A DNA stretch of 23,757 bases. Source: Candidatus Bathyarchaeota archaeon BA1. GTDB lineage: Archaea; Thermoproteota; Bathyarchaeia; Bathyarchaeales; Bathyarchaeaceae. Both the position numbers and the translations under genes were made by a program. Location: the NCBI GenBank assembly GCA_001399805.1, contig LIHJ01000086.1:1-23757 (forward strand). The letters run 5' to 3'. The notes under the pieces are model-generated. The model worked only from the letters and a program-made list of their open reading frames with translations. It was not told the origin of the DNA and did no database searches. Below, piece after piece: positions 7,370 through 14,688 of this stretch. Position 1 is the stretch's first letter. Each line of letters begins with the position of its first letter.

Positions 7370-8459
7370 CCAAATTGAGGAAAGGAAGGCTGACCACATC
7401 CGTATCTGCCTAGATGAAGAGGTTCAAGCACGTGAAGTCTCCACGGGATTTGACGACATCTCCCTAGTGCACAGAGCCTTGCCAGAGATTGAAAGAGACA
7501 AAATTGACCTCTCAGCCACAGTCTTTAATCACAAATTCGCCGCCCCTATAATCGTAGGGGCAATGACAGGGGGCACAAAGGAGACCATGGAAATCAATGC
7601 CACCATCGCCGAGGCTGTAGAGGAGTTGGGTTTGGGTATGGGTGTTGGAAGTCAACGAGCCGCCATTGAGGACCCAGGGCTGGAAAGGACCTTTGCCATC
7701 ACGAGGGAGAGGGCTCCCACATCCTTTCTCATCGCCAACATCGGAGCACCCCAACTTGTCAGGGGATACGGCGTTAAGGAGGCTAAGAGGGCCATCGAGA
7801 TGATAGACGCTAATGCCTTAGCAATTCACCTGAACCCATTGCAGGAAGCTGTTCAACCCGAGGGGGAAACCAACTACAGGAGGGTTCTCCACAGGATAGG
7901 TGAGATCGCTCAAGCACTCGACACCCCAGTCATCGTGAAGGAGACAGGCTCGGGAATAGCCGCCGAGGAAGCGAGAAAGCTGGAGGCTATGGGTGTAGCG
8001 GGCATCGATGTGGCAGGGTTGGGTGGAACCAGCTGGGCAGCGGTGGAGTACTATCGAGCGAAAAGGGCTCAAGATGAATTTCGCCAAAGACTCGGCGAGA
8101 CCTTCTGGGACTGGGGCATACCCACCGCCATCAGCCTAGTCGAGGTCACACAATCCGTTCGCTTACCAGTAATTGCCTCGGGCGGGGTCCGCTCTGGTTT
8201 GGACATTGCCAAGGCTCTGGCATTAGGGGCAAGCTTGTCAAGTATAGCGTTGCCCATCCTACGTCCCGCTACAAAAGGATTAGTGGACGTTAAGAAAGCG
8301 CTCCAGCTCATAATAGAGGAGTTGAGAAACGTCATGTTCCTTGTGGGAGCGGATTCCATTCCCAAAATGATGGAGTTTCCCATCGTGATATGTGGGAAAT
8401 CCGCGGAATGGTTGCGTATGCGGGGATTTCAGCCCGAACTCTATGCAAGAAGAACATGA
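7362..8459 (+). CDS. fni: Type II isopentenyl-diphosphate delta-isomerase
   Basis: An FMN- and NAD(P)H-dependent IPP/DMAPP isomerase (Idi-2) of about 365 residues. The frame is open from a TTG at 7344; I prefer the TTG at 7362, preceded by GGTGGAGG, giving PNQIEERKADHIRICLDE. Family blocks are TGFDDISLVHRALPE, APIIVGAMTGGT, GMGVGSQRAAIED, HLNPLQEAVQPEGETNY (substrate and metal region), VIVKETGSGIA, DVAGLGGTSWAAVE and the phosphate-binding ASGGVRSGLDIAKALALGA. It supplies DMAPP to the prenyl synthase idsA that follows. It overlaps or abuts the ipk stop, indicating coupling. The alternative is the longer start at 7344, with six more residues. Confidence 0.95.
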   Translation: MPNQIEERKADHIRICLDEEVQAREVSTGFDDISLVHRALPEIERDKIDLSATVFNHKFAAPIIVGAMTGGTKETMEINATIAEAVEELGLGMGVGSQRAAIEDPGLERTFAITRERAPTSFLIANIGAPQLVRGYGVKEAKRAIEMIDANALAIHLNPLQEAVQPEGETNYRRVLHRIGEIAQALDTPVIVKETGSGIAAEEARKLEAMGVAGIDVAGLGGTSWAAVEYYRAKRAQDEFRQRLGETFWDWGIPTAISLVEVTQSVRLPVIASGGVRSGLDIAKALALGASLSSIALPILRPATKGLVDVKKALQLIIEELRNVMFLVGADSIPKMMEFPIVICGKSAEWLRMRGFQPELYARRT

Positions 8460-8492
8460 CTGTTTAAATTGGAAACTACGCGAGGTGAGGAT

Positions 8493-9569
8493 ATGAAGGC
8501 GGATATTGTGGGGTTGCTTGAAGAAAAGGCTCTGGTTATTGATAAAATGATAGCCAAATACATTCCACGACGATTCGGTAAAGATGCCATTGCCTTTGCA
8601 CTCAGTCCTCCAAAGTACGAATATAATTTGGAGGCGCTGAACAAGGCATTGGCTGAACCCATATGGGAATTTTTGGATAGAGGAGGTAAGCGGTGGAGGC
8701 CAGGGCTTTTCCTTCTGGTTTGTGAGGCACTTGGGAAAGACCCGGTGGAGTTCCTAGAGTTTGCCATAATACCCGAGGTTGTCCACAATGGAACCTTGAT
8801 TATTGACGATATCGAGGACGGCTCCGAGTTTCGAAGGGGGAAACCATGCACCTACAGGGTGTTTGGCCTCGACATCGCCATCAACGCCGGGAACGCCATG
8901 TACTACCTGCCCATGCTAACCCTAATCAAAAACAGAAAAAAATTTCCCTCAAGTAAACTCAACAAGATTTACGAAATTTATGTGCAGGAGATGACCAACC
9001 TAAGCTTTGGGCAGGCGATGGATATTGCGTGGCATAGGGGCTTAGCCGATGCTGACGAGGTTGATGAAAAACAGTATCTTCAGATGTGCGCCTATAAAAC
9101 CGGAACATTGGCAAGGATGTCGGCGAAGATGGCCGCAGTGTTAGCGGATGCCAGTGATGGTTTGGTGGAGAAATTCGGGGGATTCGCAGAGTCCATCGGC
9201 GTAGCCTTTCAGATGCAAGACGATGTTCTCGATTTGGTTGGTGAAGAGTTTGCGGAAAGGAAGGGCGGTTTGGGTCATGACATAACGGAGGGAAAACGGA
9301 CATTGATTGTAATTCATACATTGAAGAGAGCAGAACCCGAGGACAGAAAGAGACTGATACTAATCCTTAACATGCACACAACAGATCAAAAACTGAGAGA
9401 TGAGGCGATCAACCTAATGAAAAAGTATGGCTCAATTGAGTATGTGAAAGAAGTTGCTCGAAAAATGATAAAGGAGAGCTGGGGAGAGGTTGAGAAGCTT
9501 CTGCCCCCCTCAGATGCAAAGGAGAAGCTACTAGCCTTCGCCAACTATCTTATTGAAAGAAGGATTTAA
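8493..9569 (+). CDS. idsA: Polyprenyl (farnesyl/geranylgeranyl) diphosphate synthase
   Basis: A trans-isoprenyl diphosphate synthase of 358 residues from the ATG at 8493, chosen for the GAGGTGAGG just before it (the frame is open back to TTG 8469). It condenses IPP onto allylic diphosphates to build the C15-C20 chains of archaeal ether lipids. Diagnostic segments are GGKRWRPGLFLLVCE, the first aspartate-rich motif IIDDIEDGSEFRRGKP, the conserved CAYKTGTLARMSAKMA region, the second aspartate-rich motif FQMQDDVLDLVGEEF, and GGLGHDITEGKRTL. Chain length cannot be fixed by eye. It is somewhat longer than a typical 330-residue GGPP synthase. It lies between fni and gltX, the usual archaeal order; the RNase J-like gene that some archaea have between fni and idsA is absent. 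Confidence 0.94.
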   Translation: MKADIVGLLEEKALVIDKMIAKYIPRRFGKDAIAFALSPPKYEYNLEALNKALAEPIWEFLDRGGKRWRPGLFLLVCEALGKDPVEFLEFAIIPEVVHNGTLIIDDIEDGSEFRRGKPCTYRVFGLDIAINAGNAMYYLPMLTLIKNRKKFPSSKLNKIYEIYVQEMTNLSFGQAMDIAWHRGLADADEVDEKQYLQMCAYKTGTLARMSAKMAAVLADASDGLVEKFGGFAESIGVAFQMQDDVLDLVGEEFAERKGGLGHDITEGKRTLIVIHTLKRAEPEDRKRLILILNMHTTDQKLRDEAINLMKKYGSIEYVKEVARKMIKESWGEVEKLLPPSDAKEKLLAFANYLIERRI

Positions 9570-9595
9570 CCACACTCAAATGTAAGTGGGGAACT

Positions 9596-11344
9596 TTGAC
9601 CTCAACTGTAGATGCGGAAGTTAAAGAATACATCCGAAAAATCGCCCTCCTCAACGCAATCCTCCATGATGGAAAGGCTCAAGCACAACCCGTCCTAGGC
9701 AGGTTGCTTGCTGAACAACCGGACCTCAAGACAAGGATAAGAGAGGTCGCCCCCACGATCGCTGAGGTCATACAAGAAGTCAACAAACTTTCCGTAGAGG
9801 AACAAAGGAAAATTTTGGAGCAAAGGTGGCCTGAAGTGCTGGTCAAAGAGAGGGTGGAAGAGGAAAGGAAGCTTCCACCACTGCCGAATGTGGAGAGGTA
9901 TGAGCGGGTTGTCACGCGTTTTTCACCCAACCCCGATTGCGTCTTACATCTGGGCTCGGCAAGGGCCATCATCCTTTGCTACGAGTATGCAAGAATGCAC
10001 AATGGCTCCTTCATCCTCCGCTTCGAGGACACCGACCCAAAGCTGAAAAAACCAATGTTGCCCTTCTACGACTCCATCCGAGAAGACATGAGGTGGCTCG
10101 GGTGCAGGTGGGACGCCGAGTTCATCCAAAGTGATAGGCTTCCAATTTATTATGAGCATGCTGAGAGGCTCCTTAAGAGTGGACACGCCTACGTTTGCGT
10201 CTGCAGACCCGAAGCCTTTAGGGAGAAGGTGATGGCCAAACAGCCTTGTCCCTGCCGAGACCTCACACCAGACGACCATCTCGTTCGCTGGAACCACATG
10301 CTCAATGGAACCTATGGTGAGGGAGAAGCCGCGGTAAGGGTAAAGACGGAACTGAAACATCCGAACCCGGCTGTTCGGGACTGGCCCGCCTTGAGGATCA
10401 TTGACACGGAGAAGTATCCCCACCCGAGGACCGGCAGCCAATATCGGGTTTGGCCCCTATACAACTTGGCCTGCGGCATCGACGACAACCTCATGGGCGT
10501 GACCCACATCATACGGGGGAAGGAGCACCTCACCAATCAGGTGCGGCAGGAGTATATGTATGAGCATTTTGGATGGAAATACCCAGAGGCCATTCATTAC
10601 GGTCGGATGAAGATAGCAGGCGCCACCCTCAGCAAATCCAAGATTCTGCAGGGGCTCAAGGGTGGTGTTTTCAAGCATTGGGACGACCCAAGGCTCGCCA
10701 CATTCGCCGCCTTAAGGAGAAGGGGAATAACCCCGGAGGCGATTCGACGCTTAATAATAGATGTTGGACCCAAACCAGTTGACGTGGTGCTCAGCTGGGA
10801 AAACCTCTACGCTAATAATCGAAAGATTATTGACCCCGCTGCTAACCGATACTTCTTTGTGCAAAACCCCATACAACTGATTGTGAAAAACATTCCACGC
10901 GTGTTTGTTGCCAAACTACCCCTGCATCCGGATCATCCTAAGCGAGGCTTCCGCCAATTCGAAATAGAGCCCATAGAAGGCGAGGCGTCATTTTGGGCCT
11001 CCAGCGACGACATGAAGGTTTTAGAAACGGGGAAAGTCACACGTTTCATGGGGCTCTTCAACATTCAGGTCGAAAAAGTTGAAAAGTACTTGATCAACGC
11101 CATTTTCCATAGTGAGTCCTATGAGGAGGCAAAGAAAATGAGCGCCCCCTTAATCCACTGGATTCCTGTGGGCGCTGACATCCCATGCGAAGTCATCATG
11201 CCCGACGCGAGCACGATGGAAGGCATTGCTGAAAGCCACTGCAAAACCCTGCGCCCCAACCAAATCATCCAGTTCGAACGCTTCGGTTTCATTCGAGTTG
11301 ATAACCTAAACAAAAAGTTAACCGCATACTTCGCTCACAGATAG
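9596..11344 (+). CDS. gltX: Glutamyl-tRNA synthetase, archaeal type
   Basis: A 582-residue class I synthetase charging tRNA-Glu. Archaea generally use a non-discriminating GluRS followed by an amidotransferase for tRNA-Gln (family knowledge). It begins at TTG 9596 with an N-terminal helical extension of about 95 residues, as in archaeal and eukaryotic GlxRS. The HIGH motif is RFSPNPDCVLHLGSARA (H118-L-G-S), with the last His replaced as in other archaeal enzymes. ILRFEDTDPKLKKPM follows. The KMSKS equivalent is KIAGATLSKSKIL. The C-terminal beta-barrel anticodon domain resembles GlnRS/GluRS-B (about 400-582). It ends the isoprenoid cluster. Its own substrate, tRNA-Glu(UUC), is encoded 1.2 kb downstream. 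Confidence 0.96.
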   Translation: MTSTVDAEVKEYIRKIALLNAILHDGKAQAQPVLGRLLAEQPDLKTRIREVAPTIAEVIQEVNKLSVEEQRKILEQRWPEVLVKERVEEERKLPPLPNVERYERVVTRFSPNPDCVLHLGSARAIILCYEYARMHNGSFILRFEDTDPKLKKPMLPFYDSIREDMRWLGCRWDAEFIQSDRLPIYYEHAERLLKSGHAYVCVCRPEAFREKVMAKQPCPCRDLTPDDHLVRWNHMLNGTYGEGEAAVRVKTELKHPNPAVRDWPALRIIDTEKYPHPRTGSQYRVWPLYNLACGIDDNLMGVTHIIRGKEHLTNQVRQEYMYEHFGWKYPEAIHYGRMKIAGATLSKSKILQGLKGGVFKHWDDPRLATFAALRRRGITPEAIRRLIIDVGPKPVDVVLSWENLYANNRKIIDPAANRYFFVQNPIQLIVKNIPRVFVAKLPLHPDHPKRGFRQFEIEPIEGEASFWASSDDMKVLETGKVTRFMGLFNIQVEKVEKYLINAIFHSESYEEAKKMSAPLIHWIPVGADIPCEVIMPDASTMEGIAESHCKTLRPNQIIQFERFGFIRVDNLNKKLTAYFAHR

Positions 11345-11604
11345 CTGGCTCCTCCACAGCCTACGAAGGCAAGCACATCTACTGCGCTTTGCGAGATAGA
11401 GGGACAAAGAGTCCATCGCATTTTCATAAGACCGCACATTAACCTCAATAGTAAGACTCCCGCCGAAGAGTTAACAAACCATACAATAATTGATTTATAA
11501 ATTCATAATGTAAATAAAAGACGCACTTAAACATCAGACAGGATAATTTATAAATTAATTATCGTTCTAATTACCCTCAGAAAATTCCAAACCATAATAA
11601 GTTT

Positions 11605-12261
11605 TCATTTTTCTGGCTTCACTTCAAGTCGGTAGAGCCTTTTTTCATGGGCTGAGTTGGGCTTGAACTTCCCCCGATGCCGCCTCATAGACGATTCCCC
11701 ACGCTTCACATTCTTGAGTCGGGCTTGAACCCTGGCTATTCTGGTTTTAGAGGGGCTTCGGGTTGTTTTTGGTTTGGCTGGTCGAATAGGGGTCTTAACT
11801 GATGCGGGAGTAACCTCTCTATGCTTCGTTCCTGTTTTTATTCTAGATCCCGCCACTCTTTCGAAGGTCACAGCCCTATTGCTCAGGTCTACGGCACGTA
11901 CCGCCCATCCCACGTCGAGCCATGCTTGGGCCTGAGTACGATCGCGCGTGTTGGCCCACCAATGGCGATATCGCGAGGCGGAGAAGGGAAGGTTGTCTCC
12001 GATGATGCCCTCAATTTTGGCAAAGGTTAGCGTAACCCGGTTGGTGAAGGGTGCTCGTCTTGTCAGATACCTGCTCAGCGGGCTGTATTTGGTTCCCAGC
12101 CTCCTAGGTGAAACAATCCTCCTTGCACAATTCAGGCATAGGCTGTTTCCATCCTCGGTAAATGTGATGCAGTCTCGGCAGTACAGTCTTCCACATCGGC
12201 AACAGCGCCTAAGGAAGCGATATGGAAAGACCTTGCCACATAATGGGCACACCTCTCTCAT
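11605..12261 (-). CDS. Zinc-finger protein with a DUF7662-like WWAN domain
   Basis: About 218 residues from ATG 12261, which starts at MREVCPLCGK; the frame is open to 12324. The N-terminal 50 residues hold four CxxC pairs (CPLC, CCRC, YCRDC, CLNC), a treble-clef or FYVE/B-box-like double zinc site. The middle carries LPFSASRYRHWWANTRDRTQAQAWLDVGWAVRAVDLSNRAVTF in essence: the WWAN...QAQAWLxxGW pattern known from bacterial DUF7662 proteins. The C-terminal 80 residues are strongly basic (many KPKTTRSPSK-like stretches) and probably bind nucleic acid. Function unknown; a nucleic-acid-binding or defence-associated role is inference. It converges on gltX. A TATA-like element near 12338-12349 would give a leader of about 60 nt before 12261. 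Confidence 0.68.
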   Translation of the reverse strand: MREVCPLCGKVFPYRFLRRCCRCGRLYCRDCITFTEDGNSLCLNCARRIVSPRRLGTKYSPLSRYLTRRAPFTNRVTLTFAKIEGIIGDNLPFSASRYRHWWANTRDRTQAQAWLDVGWAVRAVDLSNRAVTFERVAGSRIKTGTKHREVTPASVKTPIRPAKPKTTRSPSKTRIARVQARLKNVKRGESSMRRHRGKFKPNSAHEKRLYRLEVKPEK

Positions 12262-12533
12262 AAGTATATGTTGATCGCGTTGTTTAAATGAGTCTTTTGG
12301 AAATCTCCGTTTACACTGTGCCATGCAACGAGGAGGATATAGGTATATGCCGGGTGACTCAAGCCAAGATTATGGTAATCCTCCCTCGTAGGAGGAAAAC
12401 ACAAACCACGCGTCAATCTTGAGGACTCAACCCCTTCAACCTCTCGCCCAATATTGTTCTGGCAATGATAATGCACGCTTCCGAACAATAAATGGAGAAA
12501 GCTTAAAACGAAAGGATGGATTATTTGCATGTT

Positions 12534-12544
12534 GCTCCGGTTTG
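12534..12544 (+). repeat. Extra copy of the tRNA acceptor 5' strand just upstream of tRNA-Glu
   Basis: GCTCCGGTTTG (12534-12544) is followed directly by GCTCCGGTAGA (12545-12555), an 11-bp imperfect tandem duplication of the first seven tRNA bases. Only the second copy is followed by the U8-A9-G10 expected of tRNA-Glu, so it is taken as the true 5' end. The first copy would sit in the 5' leader of the precursor. Confidence 0.6.
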
Positions 12545-12682
12545 GCTCCGGTAGAAGAAGGGGGACGGGAAAACGCGTCTCCTATCTGCCCAATATAGCC
12601 AGGTCAAACACAGGTGCCTGTGAACCAAGTATTCCGGCCTTTCGAGCCGGAGACGCGGGTCCGAATCCCGCCCGGAGCACCA
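12545..12682 (+). tRNA. tRNA-Glu (anticodon UUC) with two inferred introns in the D-arm, CCA encoded
   Basis: Acceptor GCTCCGG (12545-12551) pairs perfectly with CCGGAGC (12672-12678), followed by discriminator A and encoded CCA. The anticodon stem CCGGC/GCCGG (12634-12638, 12646-12650) encloses CTTTCGA, anticodon TTC. The T-stem GCGGG/CCCGC (12655-12659, 12667-12671) is intact. The D-arm, normally 16-18 nt, spans 79 nt. Removing 12555-12593 (39 nt) and about 12607-12627 (21 nt) restores U8, A9, D-stem GTAT/GTAT and loop AGCCAGGTCA(A), giving a 75-nt mature tRNA plus CCA. Intron 1: 12550-12555 pairs with 12585-12590 around a hairpin 12560-12567/12576-12583. Intron 2: GGT 12602-12604 pairs with ACC 12624-12626 around a hairpin 12609-12613/12618-12622. 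These resemble relaxed bulge-helix-bulge sites for the archaeal splicing endonuclease. The exact junctions are ambiguous by 1-2 nt. Confidence 0.82.
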
Positions 12683-12698
12683 TCCTTTCGCAAAAAGA

Positions 12699-12713
12699 AG
12701 CCCGAAACGGGCT
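12699..12713 (+). other. Perfect short hairpin between tRNA-Glu and the integrase gene
   Basis: AGCCCG (12699-12704), loop AAA, CGGGCT (12708-12713). The stem starts 17 bases after the encoded CCA. It may be part of the tRNA trailer, a transcription-end structure, or an integrase/excisionase binding arm next to the attachment site. The sequence alone does not decide. Confidence 0.45.
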
Positions 12714-12729
12714 GATCTGCAAAAACTGT

Positions 12730-12763
12730 GGGACCGTCCTAACTATGTATGGAGGACCGTCCT
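12730..12763 (+). promoter_or_regulatory. Two palindromic boxes flanking the integrase start
   Basis: GGACCGTCCT occurs at 12731-12740 and again at 12754-12763, 23 bases apart, about two helical turns. Each is an odd palindrome (GGAC-C-GTCC). The pair brackets the ATG at 12749. Such spacing suits a dimeric repressor or an integrase binding to its own promoter region. The function is inferred. Confidence 0.4.
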
Positions 12764-13774
12764 ACGCCGAGAGACAGAATTGATGAGCTGAGGAAACGTG
12801 TGGATGAGCAGTGTAAGGCTTTAGACTCTTTAGCGGCAAGTATCGAGGGTGAAGGCAATAAGCTTGACGATTTGATGAGGCGTGTCGGTGGGCAGTGTGA
12901 AACGTTAAGCTCTTTAACAGCTGGTGTGGAAGGTGAAAGTTTTGTCTTAAGCTGGTCTGAGACGAGGCAGTTGTTTCTGCAATACATTGAGTTTAAAAGG
13001 TATGATCCTGACAATGCGAAGAACATGCTTGGCTACTTGGATAGGTTCGTTAAAGAGCCTCTGAAAGCTCCCATGGATGTTATGAAAATATTCTCGCCTT
13101 TAACCGTGGGGCAGCGGCACCACCTGAACAGGGCTATGCGTGCATGGTTTAAATACTTAGAAATCAACCAGCCAAACGGGCAGTTCAAAGAGTTTCTTGA
13201 CAGCTTAAGGAAGGGTATTCCAAAGGACGAAATAGGGATAGACATTAAAGTTCCAGAAGAAACGCAGATAGCTTCGGATTTAAAGAGGATAGCTTCAGAC
13301 CCATTGCCGTATCAGGCAGAATATAACTTGCTTTTGGATTCGGGGTTGAGGCTTGTGGAAGTTGTAAAGCTTCTAAACGACTTTCCAGAGGCTGAGCGTT
13401 TGGAAGGTTTCTACCGCTGCCCAGTTGGGCTTTTCAGAGGCTCAAAGCAGGCCTATTACTGCTATCTAACTGAATACACCTATCAGCTGATAAGTAAGTT
13501 GAATGAAAAGGTCACAGAATCTGCATTGAAAAAGTGGCATCAAACCCGCAATTATACGAGGGCGAAATATTTGCGGAAGTTCGCCAACGACATGATAACA
13601 AGCGAGCAGCTTAACATCCCTGAAAGTGTAGCAGATTTTATCCAGGGTCGCGTGGCAAAATCGATAGGAGCTAAACATTACATGCAACTGAAACGCAAGG
13701 CAGACCAGTTCTACCCAAGATACGCAGATTACATCACAGAGCTGAGGCGAAAGGCTGGACTGTTAACAGCCTAA
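12749..13774 (+). CDS. int: Archaeal tyrosine integrase (SSV/pNOB8-like)
   Basis: A 341-residue tyrosine recombinase. The catalytic domain resembles the SSV1 integrase clan: LLLDSGLRLVEVVKLL with Arg201, the KYLRKF box (K273/R276), and a C-terminal AKSIGAKHYMQLKRKA with the nucleophile Tyr311, followed by FYPRYADYITELRRK. A core-binding region spans about 70-165 (SWSETRQLFLQYIEFKRYDPDNAKNMLGYL region). The first 68 residues hold a 28-residue direct duplication (12-39 and 40-67, half identical) with heptad-like spacing, probably a coiled coil. It lies intact 67 bases after tRNA-Glu, the arrangement of pNOB8-type integrases, where the tRNA 3' end serves as att and int stays whole. Its 3' end is followed by a T-rich run. 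A related C-terminal fragment lies at 16105-16221. Confidence 0.85.
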   Translation: MEDRPTPRDRIDELRKRVDEQCKALDSLAASIEGEGNKLDDLMRRVGGQCETLSSLTAGVEGESFVLSWSETRQLFLQYIEFKRYDPDNAKNMLGYLDRFVKEPLKAPMDVMKIFSPLTVGQRHHLNRAMRAWFKYLEINQPNGQFKEFLDSLRKGIPKDEIGIDIKVPEETQIASDLKRIASDPLPYQAEYNLLLDSGLRLVEVVKLLNDFPEAERLEGFYRCPVGLFRGSKQAYYCYLTEYTYQLISKLNEKVTESALKKWHQTRNYTRAKYLRKFANDMITSEQLNIPESVADFIQGRVAKSIGAKHYMQLKRKADQFYPRYADYITELRRKAGLLTA

Positions 13775-13777
13775 ACT

Positions 13778-13798
13778 TCCCTTTTTCTTTGTTTTTTT
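13778..13798 (+). terminator. T-rich terminator after the integrase
   Basis: A pyrimidine/T-rich run including CTTTTTCTTTGTTTTTTT begins four bases after the int stop. Archaeal RNA polymerase terminates in such T runs. A similar T-rich run follows the second integrase remnant at 16222-16239, suggesting common ancestry of the two 3' flanks. Confidence 0.5.
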
Positions 13799-13905
13799 GG
13801 TGTGCGGTTTTAAGCTTGAAGTTAAACGATTTATTGGGAGAAGGCTTTTTGATAGGCCTGAATGTAAAAAAATTGTGTTTTTAAGGACAGTAACTACTTG
13901 TGCTT

Positions 13906-14574
13906 CTAAGCAGAGGGTTTAGTTCCTTCGATCATTACAAAAGGGTACAGTAGGCAGTGTGTTTGATAGAAGCACCATGTATGCACTTCTTCAAATCCGC
14001 TTCCTTCGAAAAATTCCCTGAACTCCTTTTCGGTGTAAAATCTGATGTGCCATGTTCTATCTGATACCTTCGCGCTTAAGTCCGCAACAAGTTTCTTGAA
14101 AGGGTGTTCAGGTCTGCACCCATCAACCGCAACTGCCTTTCTATTATGCTTTAGAACCCTAAACATTTCAGCGGTTACCCTGCAAGGGTCTGGGAAATGA
14201 TGATAGGCAAACCCGCAAATAACAGCATCTACCGAATTGTCTTCAAGAGGGATGTTTTCGGATTGCATCCTCCTCAGTTTAATAACGTTATCTAAACCAA
14301 GTCTTTTTATTTTAACTTCTGCTTCGCGTAACATCGCATCTGAAATGTCAAGTCCTAAAACTCTTCCCTTTTCCCCTACAGCATACGCTATTTGAACAGC
14401 TTGAAATCCTGTTCCAGTTGCAAAATCGAGGACAAAATCACCTTCCTTTATTTCAGCCTTCTGAATCATTATCCTCGAAAGCTCCTCAGCTCCCTTTGGA
14501 ATATATTTTACATCGTAAAGCTCAGCCCTCTGCTTGAAGTACTTCTGTGCATGCTGATACTTCCAAGAGCTCAT
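13906..14574 (-). CDS. Class I SAM-dependent methyltransferase (UbiE-like)
   Basis: A 222-residue Rossmann-fold methyltransferase. Motif I is FVLDFATGTGFQAVQIA (about 47-63). The acidic SAM ribose contact is GRVLGLDISDAMLREAE (about 70-86). Motif IV is DAVICGFAYHHFPDPCR. Motif VI is KHNRKAVAVDG, then the C-terminal RFYTEKEFREFFEGSGFEEV typical of the UbiE/COQ5-like branch. The acceptor substrate is unknown. Start ATG 14574 is preceded by a short CAGG. An AT-rich TATA-like stretch at 14604-14618 is well placed for a leader of about 17 nt. It converges with the integrase and belongs to the accessory region. Confidence 0.85.
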   Translation of the reverse strand: MSSWKYQHAQKYFKQRAELYDVKYIPKGAEELSRIMIQKAEIKEGDFVLDFATGTGFQAVQIAYAVGEKGRVLGLDISDAMLREAEVKIKRLGLDNVIKLRRMQSENIPLEDNSVDAVICGFAYHHFPDPCRVTAEMFRVLKHNRKAVAVDGCRPEHPFKKLVADLSAKVSDRTWHIRFYTEKEFREFFEGSGFEEVHTWCFYQTHCLLYPFVMIEGTKPSA

Positions 14575-14603
14575 CCTGCAACGCCGCCCTTCATCAGTTA
14601 ATT

Positions 14604-14618
14604 TTTAATAAATTTATT
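14604..14618 (-). promoter_or_regulatory. TATA-like element for the methyltransferase at 13906-14574
   Basis: AATAAATTTATTAAA on the minus strand is centred roughly 37 bases upstream of the ATG at 14574, predicting transcription start near 14590. Confidence 0.35.
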
Positions 14619-14688
14619 TCGTGCTTAACATTAACTGTTTTGTTCTTATCTGCTGGAACCAGTGCCCATACAACATATGGCGGAAATA

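Noticed and set aside
9944..10441. 165-codon minus-strand ORF inside gltX
   Set aside because: Antisense to the catalytic core of GluRS, with no independent promoter or ribosome-binding evidence.
12346..12390. Fourteen-codon ORF behind a GAGGAGG sequence at 12330
   Set aside because: Very short, in a region that serves as the minus-strand promoter of the zinc-finger gene, with no repeat or conserved motif.
12529..12783. 84-codon plus-strand ORF over the tRNA-Glu region
   Set aside because: It reads straight through the tRNA acceptor, D-arm, anticodon and T-arm; the RNA structure explains the sequence and the peptide has no protein-like pattern.
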